A program made the translations under genes and the position numbers. Below, piece after piece: positions 25,581-34,942 of a stretch of 64,000 nucleotides of DNA. Origin of the DNA: DATLED01 sp963750255 (GTDB lineage Bacteria > Actinomycetota > Acidimicrobiia > Acidimicrobiales > CADCTF01); assembly GCA_963750255.1 (NCBI GenBank), contig CAVVPZ010000009.1, positions 425,378-489,377 on the forward strand. Reading direction: 5' to 3'. Every line of letters begins with the position of its first letter. Within the stretch, counting starts at the first letter, position 1. Under the pieces are notes generated by a model. It was not told the origin of the DNA, searched no databases, and was given only the letters and a program-made list of their open reading frames with translations.

Positions 25581-26909
25581 ATGAGCCCCCGACGGCTGTG
25601 GTGGGTGGCCTTCTTCCTCGTGCTGGTGGGCGGGCAATCCGCGGTCGGGATGCGGGCCTCGACCACGGCGACGGTGACGGGCGACGAACCCTTCTACCTC
25701 GCGACGGCGCAGTCGCTGGTGTCCGACGGCGACCTCGACCTCGGCGACGAGTACGCCTTTCCCGAGGCGGAGATGGCCCGATTCTGGGACGGCACCAAGC
25801 CGCTCTGGAAGCAGATGAAGCCGGCGCCCGACGGGCGACTCCTGTCGCCGCACGACCCCGGCCTCTCGATCCTCATCGCGCCCGCGTACGCGGTGGGGGG
25901 CCTCGAGGGCGTGCGACGGTTCTTGGTCGTGGTCTGGGCCGCGGCCATGGCCTTCGGCGCGCTCGCTGCCCGCCGATGGGGCGCCCCCGCCCGCTTCGCC
26001 CTTCTGGCCGCAGTCGGACTCGGAGTTGGTGCCCCCGGGGTGGTCTATGCCAGCCAGGTGTACCCCGAGGGACCGGCCGCGCTGTGTCTCGCGGTCGGCA
26101 TGCTGGCCGCCGGTCGCCGCACCTGGTGGGCGGCAGTCGGCGTCGTGTCGTCGGTCGTTTCTCTCGAGTGGTTGGGCGTCAAGTACCTGCCCTACGCCCT
26201 GGTGCTCGCCGGGTTGTGGGCCTGGAACAACCGCGCCAGCCGCTCGCGCCTCGCCGCGACCGGAGCCGTCGCCGCGGTGGCCGGTGTCCACGCCGTCTGG
26301 TGGCACCTGGTCACCTTCGGTGGCTTGACGCCGTACTCGACCAACGTCGTGTTCGCCGGTGAGGGCACGGCTGCGATCGTCGCCGATCACGTGCGGGTCG
26401 GCGCCCGCGGCTATCGCGTCTATGGGCTGTTCCTCGACGCCCGATTCGGTCTCCTGCGCTGGTCGCCCCTGGCTGTGCTCGCCGCCGTCGGGGTCCGCCG
26501 TCGCACCTGGCTGCCGTCGATGCTGATGGGCGTCGCCGTCGCACTCGGCGCGTTCGTGAGCATCACGATCATGGGGTACTGGTTTCCGGGGCGAATGCTC
26601 GTTGCCGCGTTCCCGGCCCTCGTCGTGCTGGTGGCCCTCGGCGCCGCCCGTTTCCCTCGTATGGCCCTCGGCCTGGCGGCGTGGGCATTGGCCATCGGGG
26701 CCGCCACCGCCTGGGGTGCGCACCATGGCCAGATCCGACTGGCGGTCGATCCGTGGACCCTCGGATTCCCGCTCGCCCCTGCCGCGCTCTTCCCCGACTT
26801 CCGATCCTTCGGACTCACCGAGGTCGCCCGTTCGCTCGGTTGGGGTGCGGCGGTGGCGGTCCTCGTCCTCGTCGGGCGTCGCCGATCCGGCGGCGAGACC
26901 CCCGCCTAG
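25581..26909 (+). CDS. Multi-pass membrane protein, GT-C glycosyltransferase-like
   Basis: 442 residues with about ten membrane helices. After the first helix comes TVTGDEPFYLATAQSLVSDG, where the Asp-Glu pair resembles the catalytic acidic motif in the first loop of GT-C transferases (ArnT/PMT type), and later PAPDGRLLSPHDPGLSILIA. These features suggest a polyprenol-phosphate-sugar-dependent glycosyltransferase, but no subfamily is recognised. It starts at ATG 25581 and lies divergent from the DtxR-family gene across the iron-box-like palindrome, so metal control is possible. The TAG stop is part of the presumed polA -10 hexamer. Confidence 0.72.
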   Translation: MSPRRLWWVAFFLVLVGGQSAVGMRASTTATVTGDEPFYLATAQSLVSDGDLDLGDEYAFPEAEMARFWDGTKPLWKQMKPAPDGRLLSPHDPGLSILIAPAYAVGGLEGVRRFLVVVWAAAMAFGALAARRWGAPARFALLAAVGLGVGAPGVVYASQVYPEGPAALCLAVGMLAAGRRTWWAAVGVVSSVVSLEWLGVKYLPYALVLAGLWAWNNRASRSRLAATGAVAAVAGVHAVWWHLVTFGGLTPYSTNVVFAGEGTAAIVADHVRVGARGYRVYGLFLDARFGLLRWSPLAVLAAVGVRRRTWLPSMLMGVAVALGAFVSITIMGYWFPGRMLVAAFPALVVLVALGAARFPRMALGLAAWALAIGAATAWGAHHGQIRLAVDPWTLGFPLAPAALFPDFRSFGLTEVARSLGWGAAVAVLVLVGRRRSGGETPA

Positions 26910-26912
26910 GCT
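26907..26912 (+). promoter_or_regulatory. -10 hexamer TAGGCT, polA
   Basis: TAGGCT begins at the stop codon of the upstream gene and ends nine bases before the polA ATG at 26922; near-leaderless start inferred. Confidence 0.4.
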
Positions 26913-26921
26913 CGGCGGCCC

Positions 26922-29626
26922 ATGGCGAAGTACCTCCTCCTCGACGGCAACTCGCTCGCCTACCGCGCCTTCTTCGCCCTGCCCACCGACATGGCGACGG
27001 CCAGCGGGCAGGTGACCAACGCGGTGTACGGGTTCACGAACATGCTCGTGTACCTCCTGCGTGAGCATCAGCCCGACGGCATCGCCGTGGCCTTCGACCG
27101 GCCCGAACCCACGTTCCGCCACGGGCTCGTCACCGACTACAAGGGGGGACGAGAGGCGGCGCCCGACATCCTCCGCCAGCAGATGGGCCTCGTCCGTCAG
27201 GTGGTCGAGACGCTCAAGATCCCGGTGCTCGAACTCGCCACCTACGAGGCCGACGACATCTTGGCCACGCTGGCCACGCAGGCCCGCGACCGAGGTGACG
27301 ACGTCATCGTCGTCACCGGCGACCGAGACGCCTATCAACTCGTCGAAGACCCGTTCGTCAAGGTGCTCTACAACAAGCGGGGCGTCACCGACTACGTGCT
27401 CTACGACGAAGCGGGCATCGAGGCGCGCACCGGCGTGACGCCCGACAAGTACCCGATGTACGCCGCGCTTCGGGGAGACACCAGCGACAACCTCCCCGGC
27501 GTCCCCGGGGTGGGGGAGAAGACGGCGGCCAAGCTCATCAACACCTACGGCGACCTCGAGGGCGTGTTCGCCAACATCGACAAGAACACCCCGAAGCTCC
27601 GTGAGAACCTCGCCGAGCACGAGCCACGCGTCCGCGAGAACTACCTCGCCACGCCCTTGATCCGCGACGTCCCCATCGACTGCGACCTCGATGACCTCCG
27701 CATGGGCGGCTTCGACGCCGAGGAGATCCGCGACCTCTTCGCCTTTCTCGAGTTCCGCGGCGGCATCCTCGACCGCCTGTTCGAAGCGGTGGGCGTTACA
27801 GCTGCGACCGGCGACGGCAGCCTTCCGGCTCCCGAGGCCGACGGCGAGCCGCTCGAGGTCGAAGTACGCCGACCGCGCCACGAGGCGGAGGCCGTCGAGT
27901 TGCTCCGCGAGCGGTGCGAGGCGTCGGGAGACGAAGCGGGCTGGGTGGCCGTGGCCCCGACGTGGACGGGACCCGAAGGGCGCTCGGCCATCGCCGGGCT
28001 GGCCGTGACCCTCGAAGACGATGTCGTCCTGTGGCTCGACGGCGCCCTGCTTCGCGATCCGGCAGTCGCCGGCCAACTCGAGATCCTCCTCACCTCGCGG
28101 CTCTTCCACGTCCACCACGCCAAAGCGTTGCTTCGAGGATTGGCCCCGCTCGGCATCGACGGACCCAACCTGGGGCTCGATTCGCAACTGGCGGCCTATC
28201 TCATCGAGCCCTCGCAGGACACCTATCTCCTGCAGGACGTGGCCCTGAAGTACGCCGGCGTCGAGGTTCGGTCGCCCGATGCGCCGCCCGAGGGCCAGCT
28301 CGACCTGAGCGGCGAAGCCGAGGACCCGGCTGAGCAGCCGGCTCGCGAGGCCGCCGCCGTCGCCCGGCTCGCTCCCGTGCTGGCCGAGGTGCTCGAAGCA
28401 CGCGGCCTCACTCGGCTCTACGACGAGATCGAACGTCCCCTCGTTCGCGCGCTACGCGAATGGAGGTGGCCGGCGTGCGCGTCGACGTCGACTTCCTCCG
28501 GTCGTTGGTCGACGAACTGACCGACGAGGTGCGGTCACTCGACGCCGAGATTCAGGAGTTGGCCGGCCACCCGTTCACGGTGAACTCGACCAAACAGCTG
28601 CGCACGGTGCTGTTCGACGAGCTCGGTCTCGCCCCGCAGAAGCGGACGAAGACTGGGTTCTCGACCGATGCTGCGTCGCTCGAGAAACTCGTCGGTCAGC
28701 ACCCGATCATCGAGAAGCTCCTCCGCTACCGCGAGGTCGAGAAGCTCCGCTCGACCTATGGCGAGAGCCTGCTCGGCGAGGTGGCCGACGACGGGCGTAT
28801 CCACGCCACGTTCAGCCAGACCGTGGCCCGCACCGGTCGCCTCTCGAGCGACCAGCCCAACCTGCACAACATCCCGGTTCGCACGGACGAAGGTCGTCGT
28901 TTCCGGCGGGCGTTCATTCCCGCCGAGGGCTGCAGCCTGCTCGTCGCCGACTACAACCAGATCGAACTGCGGGTCATCGCGCATCTCGCCGAAGATCCCG
29001 GGCTGATCGAGGCGTTCACGACCGGCCGCGACATCCACACCACGACGGCCGCTCGCATCTATGGCGTGGCCGATGACGACGTGACCCTCGGACAACGGTC
29101 CAAGGCCAAGATGGTGTCCTACGGGCTGGCCTACGGCATGGAGTCCTATGGACTCGCCCAGCGTCTCAACATCGCTGTCGATGAGGCCACCGAGATCCTC
29201 GACGCGTATTTCGTCGCCTTCCCTCGGGTCAAGTCGTACATGGTCCGCACCGTCGCCGAGGCCCGCGACCGGGGCTACACCGAGACCCTGTTCGGGCGCC
29301 GCCGCCAGATCCCCGAGCTTTCGTCGCCCAACTACCGCATCCGCCAAGCGGGCGAGCGCCAGGCGATGAACGCCGGCATCCAGGGTCTGGCCGCCGACAT
29401 CTTCAAGGTCGCCATCGTCCGCCTCGACCAGTCGATCGAGAACGAGGGACTGTCCAGCCGCCTGATCCTCCAAGTCCACGACGAGGTCATTCTCGAGGTG
29501 CCGCCCGACGAGCGCGACCGGGCCAAGGAGTTGACCCTCGACGCCATGCACGGCGCCGCCGACCTCGCCGTGCCCCTCGAGGTCAATCTGGCGTGGGGCG
29601 ACAACTGGGAAGAAGCCAAGGGTTGA
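26922..29626 (+). CDS. polA: DNA polymerase I (one frameshift)
   Basis: About 901 residues. The 5'-nuclease domain (1 to about 290) has LLLDGNSLAYRAFFALP, AFDRPEPTFRH, YEADDILATLA, VVTGDRDAYQLV and GVPGVGEKTAAKLI. The middle exonuclease-like domain has lost the proofreading acidic residues (VAVAPTW and HHAKAL where active enzymes have Asp-x-Glu and HNxKxD). The polymerase domain has TVARTGRLSSDQPNLHNIPV, LLVADYNQIELRVIAHL, RSKAKMVSYGLAYGMESYGL and LQVHDEVILEVP. A missing base near 28458 (ALRE-MEVAG) splits the frame; this is one of the few deletions in the window. Functions in repair and Okazaki-fragment processing. Confidence 0.96.
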
Positions 29627-29678
29627 CCCGCCAACTCCCTCCGTTCTGGGCGCATTTGTGCTGGCGAGAGAAGCACTT

Positions 29679-30395
29679 GTGAGCCCAGCAGGCGGCGGAG
29701 GGGCGTGGCCGGGGGCGGCCGAGTTCTTGGGAGAGGCCTATCTGCGGTACTCGTTCACCAAAGGGACCGAGCAGGAGGTCGGCTTTTTGGTCGAGGCGCT
29801 CGGCCTCGTGCCCGGGCAGCGGGTGCTCGACGTCGGGTGTGGACCGGGACGACACTCCCGGGCGCTGGCGGCGAGAGGCATCGAGGTGGTCGGCGTCGAC
29901 ATCTCCCCGCGCTTCGTCGAACTGGCGGCCGAGGGGGCGCCGCCGGGGGCGTCGTTCGCGGTCGGCGACGCCCGCGACCTGCGCTTCGAGGCCGAGTTCG
30001 ACGCCGTGGTGTCGCTGTGCCAGGGCGGGTTCGGGCTCGTCCAGGGAGACGACGTCTCGGTGCTCGAGGGGATTGTCCGGGCGTTGAAGCCGGGCGGACG
30101 GGTGGCGCTGACCGCCTTCTCGGCCTACTTCTGCGTCCGGTTCCTTGAGGACACAGACGCCTTCGACGCGGCCACGGGGATGAACGTCGAGCAGACGACG
30201 CTGAAGAACGCCGAGGGCGTCGAGATCCCCTTCGAACTCGACACGACGTGCTTCACGCCTCGCGAACTCCGCCTGCTCGCCGGTTCGGTGGGCCTCGTCG
30301 TCGACGACGTCTGGTCGACGTCGCCCGGCGCCTACGCCCGGAACCCGCCCGACCTCGACCACCCCGAATTCCTGGTCGTGGCCCACCGCCCGTAG
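29679..30395 (+). CDS. SAM-dependent methyltransferase (class I)
   Basis: 238 residues. Motif I is RVLDVGCGPGRHSRALA, motif II VVGVDISPRFVELA, then VGDARDLRFEAEFDAVVSLC and the post-motif ALKPGGRVALTAFSAYFCVR. A C-terminal extension (VEQTTLKNAEGVEIPFELDT) is shared by small-molecule methyltransferases. Substrate unknown. GTG 29679 is preferred because GAGAGAAG lies eight bases upstream; GTG 29658 would add seven residues. It lies between polA and rpsA. Confidence 0.85.
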   Translation: MSPAGGGGAWPGAAEFLGEAYLRYSFTKGTEQEVGFLVEALGLVPGQRVLDVGCGPGRHSRALAARGIEVVGVDISPRFVELAAEGAPPGASFAVGDARDLRFEAEFDAVVSLCQGGFGLVQGDDVSVLEGIVRALKPGGRVALTAFSAYFCVRFLEDTDAFDAATGMNVEQTTLKNAEGVEIPFELDTTCFTPRELRLLAGSVGLVVDDVWSTSPGAYARNPPDLDHPEFLVVAHRP

Positions 30396-30415
30396 CCAGG
30401 AACGCCGCCAGCCGG

Positions 30416-30421
30416 TAGCCT
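30416..30421 (+). promoter_or_regulatory. -10 hexamer TAGCCT, rpsA
   Basis: TAGCCT 65 bases before the rpsA ATG would start a leader of about 58 bases containing the hairpin at 30424-30460. This leadered layout differs from the leaderless genes around it. Confidence 0.4.
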
Positions 30422-30423
30422 TG

Positions 30424-30460
30424 CCGGTTGGCGCGGGCAGCCCTGCTAGCGCCGGTCCGG
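30424..30460 (+). promoter_or_regulatory. Hairpin in the rpsA leader
   Basis: CCGG (30424-30427) and GGCGC (30430-30434) can pair with GCGCC (30449-30453) and CCGG (30457-30460). AAAAGG follows at 30465-30470. Such a leader could serve S1 autoregulation; this is inference from structure only. Confidence 0.35.
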
Positions 30461-30485
30461 AAAGAAAAGGCTACCTACCAACCAC

Positions 30486-31829
30486 ATGTCTGACACCACC
30501 GAAGCACCCCCGGCCGACGACGTTCAGCCGGAAGAAGAGGAATACGTCTACAACACGATCACCGAGAACGACCTGGGCTCCATGTCGCTCGAGGACGCCA
30601 TCTCCGGCACGATCGTGGAGTTCGAAGACGGCGACATCGTCAACGGCACCGTCGTCAAGGTCGACAAGGACGAAGTCCTCCTCGACATCGGCTTCAAGTC
30701 CGAAGGCGTGATCCCCAGTCGCGAGCTGAGCATCCGCAACGACGTCGACCCGTCCGAGATCGTCAGCCTCGGCGACGAGATCGAGGCCCTGGTTCTCCAG
30801 AAGGAGGACAAAGAGGGTCGCCTGGTCCTGTCCAAGAAGCGGGCCCAGTACGAGCGGGCGTGGGGCACCATCGAGAAGGTCAAGGAAGACGAGGGCACCG
30901 TCAAGGGCTTCGTCATCGAGGTCGTCAAGGGCGGTCTCATCCTCGACATCGGCCTTCGCGGCTTCCTGCCCGCCTCTCTCGTCGAGCTCCGCCGGGTCCG
31001 CGACCTCCAGCCCTACGTGGGCCGTGAGCTCGAGGCCAAGATCATCGAGCTCGACAAGAACCGCAACAACGTCGTCCTGTCCCGTCGGGCCTGGCTCGAA
31101 GAGACGCAGAAGGAACAGCGCGACGAGTTCCTGGCCAACCTCAAGACGGGCGAGACCCGCCGCGGCGTGGTGTCGAGCATCGTCAACTTCGGTGCCTTTG
31201 TCGACATCGGCGGCATGGACGGCCTCATCCACGTCTCGGAGCTGAGCTGGAAGCACGTCGACCACCCGTCGTCCGTCGTGACCGTCGGCGACGAGGTCGA
31301 GGTCAAGGTCATCGACGTCGACCTCGACCGCGAGCGCATCGCCTTGTCGCTCAAGGCCACCCAGCAGGATCCGTGGAACGAGTTCGCCAGCACCCACCGG
31401 GTCGGCGAGCTCACCTACGGCCGGGTCACCAAGCTGGTGCCCTTCGGCGCCTTCGTGCAGGTCGGCGAAGGGATCGAGGGTCTCGTCCACATCTCGGAGA
31501 TGGCGGCGCACCACGTCGACCTGCCCGAGCAGGTCGTCACCCCCGGCGAGGAGCTGTGGGTCAAGATCATCGACCTCGACCTCCAGCGTCGGCGCATCAG
31601 CCTGTCCATCAAGCAGGCCGCCGAGGGCGGCGAGGTTGCCGCCGAGTTCCGCGAGCACTTCGGCGAACACGCCTTCGACGAAGAGGGCAAGTACATCGGC
31701 AACATCGACTACGGCGAGTTCGAGCCCGAGACCGAGTCGCAGGCGGCGTGGGCCGACCTGGCCGGCGGCACCTACTCCGTCGGCGGCGAGCCCACCGAAG
31801 CCGAGCCCGAGGCCGAGCCCGAGTCCTAA
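30486..31829 (+). CDS. rpsA: 30S ribosomal protein S1
   Basis: 447 residues, the actinobacterial form with four S1 RNA-binding repeats at about residues 37-106, 122-188, 208-277 and 293-363. Repeat signatures: GTVVKVDKDEVLLDIGFKSE, GFVIEVVKGGLILDIGLRGF, RRGVVSSIVNFGAFVDIGGM and GRVTKLVPFGAFVQVGEGIE. The N-terminus is acidic and the C-terminus ends in Glu/Pro repeats. S1 brings mRNA to the 30S subunit. It starts at ATG 30486 behind a structured leader and is closed by a long symmetric hairpin. Confidence 0.97.
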   Translation: MSDTTEAPPADDVQPEEEEYVYNTITENDLGSMSLEDAISGTIVEFEDGDIVNGTVVKVDKDEVLLDIGFKSEGVIPSRELSIRNDVDPSEIVSLGDEIEALVLQKEDKEGRLVLSKKRAQYERAWGTIEKVKEDEGTVKGFVIEVVKGGLILDIGLRGFLPASLVELRRVRDLQPYVGRELEAKIIELDKNRNNVVLSRRAWLEETQKEQRDEFLANLKTGETRRGVVSSIVNFGAFVDIGGMDGLIHVSELSWKHVDHPSSVVTVGDEVEVKVIDVDLDRERIALSLKATQQDPWNEFASTHRVGELTYGRVTKLVPFGAFVQVGEGIEGLVHISEMAAHHVDLPEQVVTPGEELWVKIIDLDLQRRRISLSIKQAAEGGEVAAEFREHFGEHAFDEEGKYIGNIDYGEFEPETESQAAWADLAGGTYSVGGEPTEAEPEAEPES

Positions 31830-31834
31830 CCCCT

Positions 31835-31884
31835 CGTTTTGGGCAGCGTCAGAGCGCGATCGCGCTCTCACGCTGCCCAAAACG
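31835..31884. terminator. Symmetric 50-base hairpin between convergent genes
   Basis: An inverted repeat whose arms are complementary over 25 bases with one mismatch, centred between 31859 and 31860. The core is AGAGCGCGATCGCGCTCT and the outer arms are CGTTTTGGGCAGCGT and its complement. It starts five bases after the rpsA stop and ends one base before the stop of the convergent pilus gene, so it is placed as a bidirectional terminator. There is no long U-run, only the four T/A of the arms. Confidence 0.75.
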
Positions 31885-31885
31885 G

Positions 31886-33535
31886 TTAGCGGATGAGGCG
31901 TACCTGGCGTCCGAGGCGTCCGGTGGCCCGGGTGGCGTCGGGATCGAGGGTCACGGTTCCTGATCCTTGGACGTGTACGCGGCCGGCGATGGCCTGGGCC
32001 GACCAGGTCGCGCCGCCGACCGACGCGGGCACGAAGATCAGCGTCGCGTTGGGGGTGAACAGCGTGCCCTCGACCAGGTCGACGGACTGTTTGCCGATCA
32101 CGAACGGGCCGGCGTTGTCGGACCAGAGCAAGAGGTCCTCGAAGTCGCCTCCCAGGGGCGCCGTCCACGAGAGCAGGCCGGTGGTTGCGAGCGGGTCGCC
32201 GGGGGCATCGAGCACGCCGCCGGTGTAGAGCATCGTCCGGGGCAGGATCACCCGGCCGAGCGGCGCCTTGATGAACGAGCCCCTCGCGTACGCCGCGACG
32301 TCCTGCAGGACAACGCCGACGGCGCCGCAGGTGGCGTCGTTGACGGCGAGGCAGCCGGTGTCAGCCACCTGGACGGCGCCTCGGAAGGTGACGGCGTCGC
32401 CAAGGAACGTGACCTGGCCCGCGACCACGAACGGGTCGCAGTCGACGTAGACGTGGCCCGCGAGTTGGACGGGCGGGTCGATGGCGAGGATCGTGCACGG
32501 TCCGGCGTACGTCACGGATCCGGCCGGCGCCCCGGGACCGGACCGCGCCGCCGTGAGTTGGTCGATGAAGGTTCCGGTCCCGCAGCTGGCGCAGTTGTAG
32601 CGCGAGTCGATGAGGGCGTGTCCGGTGCGCACAAGGGAGGGGTCGGGTTGCGGCGCCAAACGTCCGTCGCCCACGGCGCCCGGGTCATAAGCCCGGGCGA
32701 AGTTGGCCGTCGACAACGCGTAGGACTGGATCCGTCCCGCTACCGCGCCCGCCGTCGACGCCACGACGCGCCCGGCAGGATCGCCCGATACCCCGGCCGA
32801 GATCGTGTGTCCTGCCGGACACGTCGACGCGTCGGAGTCCACGACGATGAGTCCGGCCGACGATGCGCTGCCGACGCGCAGCGCGCCGCCCGCCGGCGGG
32901 CTGGCGACGCCATCGCAGCCGGTGCGCTCGAGGGCGACGACGCCGGGGATCTCGGTGGACAACGGCGTGGTCGACGCTCGGGCGACGGCGTGGACATCGG
33001 TCGTACCGCCGTTGTCGCCCGCCACCTGAGCGAAGAGGAAGCGGTGGGGGTGGATGATTCGTACCGCGAGCCGTTCACAGGCGGTGCCATCCGCAGCGGC
33101 GACGATGCTCTGACTGACGTCGCCGCCTTGGGCCTCGGCTCGGAGGAGGGGGGAGGTGTCGGGCACGGGATGGGTGATCTCGACGGTGACGGTCCCGATG
33201 GTGCCGGTCGCCGTCCGCTGCGCCGTTGCCGCGTCGCACGCGACCGTGTCAGGAAACGTCGTGGTGCACGGCGGCGCCGTGGTTGCGCCGGCCGTGGTCC
33301 GGTTGGCCAATGCGTATCCCCACGCCGCCTCGCAGGCGCCGGCAAAGGTCTGCGGATCTCCGGCATCGAGCTCGGCCACGCCGGCTGTCACGGCGAGGTC
33401 GGCCGCGGCCCGGTCGGCGCCGCGCCCCTGCCGCAGCGACGAGAGGTCGAGGACGATGGCGGCCATCGTCACGAAGCCGACGCCGAGAAGGGCGTAGAGG
33501 ATGAGGTACGCGCCCGATTCGTCCCGCGATCTCAT
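31886..33535 (-). CDS. Tad-locus TadG-like protein
   Basis: 549 residues. It starts MRSRDESGAYLILYALLGVG followed by one membrane helix and RQGRGADRAAADLAVTAGVA, the arrangement of TadE/TadG-type pseudopilins. The long extracellular part carries Cys pairs (YNCASCGTG) and a C-terminal beta-rich domain with VQLAGHVYVDCDPF, GSFIKAPLGRVILPRT and VEGTLFTPNATLIFVP, like the strand repeats of PilX-type minor pilins. It overlaps the TadE-like gene by four bases (ATGA) and shares its transcript. The stop abuts the hairpin at 31835-31884. Confidence 0.75.
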   Translation of the reverse strand: MRSRDESGAYLILYALLGVGFVTMAAIVLDLSSLRQGRGADRAAADLAVTAGVAELDAGDPQTFAGACEAAWGYALANRTTAGATTAPPCTTTFPDTVACDAATAQRTATGTIGTVTVEITHPVPDTSPLLRAEAQGGDVSQSIVAAADGTACERLAVRIIHPHRFLFAQVAGDNGGTTDVHAVARASTTPLSTEIPGVVALERTGCDGVASPPAGGALRVGSASSAGLIVVDSDASTCPAGHTISAGVSGDPAGRVVASTAGAVAGRIQSYALSTANFARAYDPGAVGDGRLAPQPDPSLVRTGHALIDSRYNCASCGTGTFIDQLTAARSGPGAPAGSVTYAGPCTILAIDPPVQLAGHVYVDCDPFVVAGQVTFLGDAVTFRGAVQVADTGCLAVNDATCGAVGVVLQDVAAYARGSFIKAPLGRVILPRTMLYTGGVLDAPGDPLATTGLLSWTAPLGGDFEDLLLWSDNAGPFVIGKQSVDLVEGTLFTPNATLIFVPASVGGATWSAQAIAGRVHVQGSGTVTLDPDATRATGRLGRQVRLIR

Positions 33536-34056
33536 GGCGCCTCGTAGCGGGCGACGGCCTGGGCGTCGAGGGAGAGATCGCGGCTGAAGACCAGGGCCTC
33601 GAGCTTGGAGACGCGGCGGGTCACGACTTGCACGCGGGTCTCGCCCGCTCGCCCGTCGTCGACGACGCAGGGGGCGTCGGTGAACGAGACGGCGCCACTG
33701 GACTCTTGTCGGCTCCGTGGGGTGCCAGTGGCGGGGAGGTAGGCGACACAGACGATTTGTCCGGGTTTGGCCGCTCCGAGCTCGCCGTCGGACGACGACT
33801 TCGCCAAGGTGGCGACCCGGTCGAGCCACGCGTCGACCGGCAGGCTCGCCGTGATCGGAAGGGTCGCGCCGTATCGAGCGGCCTCGCGAGCGCCCTGGGC
33901 GACCGACTGCTTGCGGCTGTAGGCCAGCCCGCCGGTGAACATGCCGAGCATCAGCATCAAGAACACCGGAAGGACCAACGCGAATTCGACGAGGGACGCG
34001 CCCGTCTCCTCCCGAGGGCACGGACGATGAGCGCGAAGGGGACCGACCCGCTTCAC
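33532..34056 (-). CDS. TadE-like pseudopilin
   Basis: 174 residues. REETGASLVEFALVLPVFLM marks the TadE processing site and membrane helix, followed by YSRKQSVAQGAREAARYGAT. The extracellular part has two Cys residues far apart, perhaps a disulfide. TadE proteins are minor pilins cleaved by the Tad prepilin peptidase. GTG 34056 is chosen; the frame stays open to 34221 but would then overlap the divergent cpaB. Translationally coupled to the TadG-like gene. Confidence 0.82.
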   Translation of the reverse strand: MKRVGPLRAHRPCPREETGASLVEFALVLPVFLMLMLGMFTGGLAYSRKQSVAQGAREAARYGATLPITASLPVDAWLDRVATLAKSSSDGELGAAKPGQIVCVAYLPATGTPRSRQESSGAVSFTDAPCVVDDGRAGETRVQVVTRRVSKLEALVFSRDLSLDAQAVARYEAP

Positions 34057-34186
34057 GAGTACTTCATCGGCGCTCTGGCCCAGTACCTGAATTTTTCCCA
34101 GGAGATGCTTGCCTCGGCCCTTCCACGAGCCGATGCTTACTCGGACCGGAGCGTCATGGGGTGCATTGACCTGCCCGTCTCCGGTG

Positions 34187-34937
34187 ATGAGGAAAGGCAA
34201 CGTCTTGGGTTCTCGACGCACGATGATCGTGGTGGTGTCGGTGGTGTTGGCCGCGCTCGGCGGCGGCCATGACCTTCGTCTACGTCCGCGGGATCGAGGC
34301 GCGCGCCTTCCGTGGTGCCGAACTGGTCCAGGTCTTCGTCGTCACCAAGGACATCCCACGGGGCCTTCCCGGCGAACAAGCTGCCGCCGACTCGATCAAG
34401 GCGGCCAAAGTGCCCCGCGACCTCTTCCCGAGCAGCGCCGTGACATCCCTCGATGCGCTTGCGGGCAAGGTCGCCGTCGCCCCCCTGGCCACCAACACGA
34501 TCCTGGTCGCCGGCCAATTCGTCGATCCTCGCCAAGAACAAGTGACCTTCTCCCAGAAGATCCCCGCTGGTCAGGTCGCGATCACGGTCTCGGTCGACCA
34601 GGTGCGCGGTGTGGCTGGACTTCTCGTTCCCGGCGACAAGGTCAACATTCTCGTGGCCGACGGGGGCGCGCAACGGGTGCTGTTCCAGAACGTCGACATC
34701 ATCGCCATCGGGACGACGGCGGCTCCTCAAGCCGGCGACACCCAGGCCGTGACCAACCCCGGGAGCGGATTGATCACCTTCGCCGTACCCGCCGAAGCCG
34801 CTTCCCGCATCGCCTACGCCGCCACCCAGGGCGGCGGGCTCTACCTCACGCTGGTCCCGAGCGACAACCAGCCGGCGCCGGTGGCGCCGATCAACGGCGG
34901 CAATCTGTTCACCGGCGCATTGACGCCGAAGGGCTGA
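34187..34937 (+). CDS. cpaB: CpaB/RcpC-type pilus assembly protein (one frameshift)
   Basis: About 249 residues. An N-terminal membrane anchor (TMIVVVSVVLAAL) is followed, after an extra base near 34260, by MTFVYVRGIEARAFRG, a SAF-type domain with VVTKDIPRGLPG, AVAPLATNTILVAGQFVD, then QKIPAGQVAITVSVDQVRGV and AGLLVPGDKVNILVADGG typical of CpaB. In Tad systems this protein sits outside the membrane and stabilises the machine. First gene of the plus-strand Tad operon, divergent from the TadE/TadG pair with about 130 bases between. Confidence 0.87.
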
Positions 34938-34942
34938 CGACC

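Noticed and set aside
25392..28187. A 931-codon open frame on the minus strand across dtxR, a membrane gene and polA
   Set aside because: It lies antisense to three recognisable genes and its composition is the mirror of their GC-rich codons; no domain is recognisable apart from the short dtxR start that it runs over in another frame.
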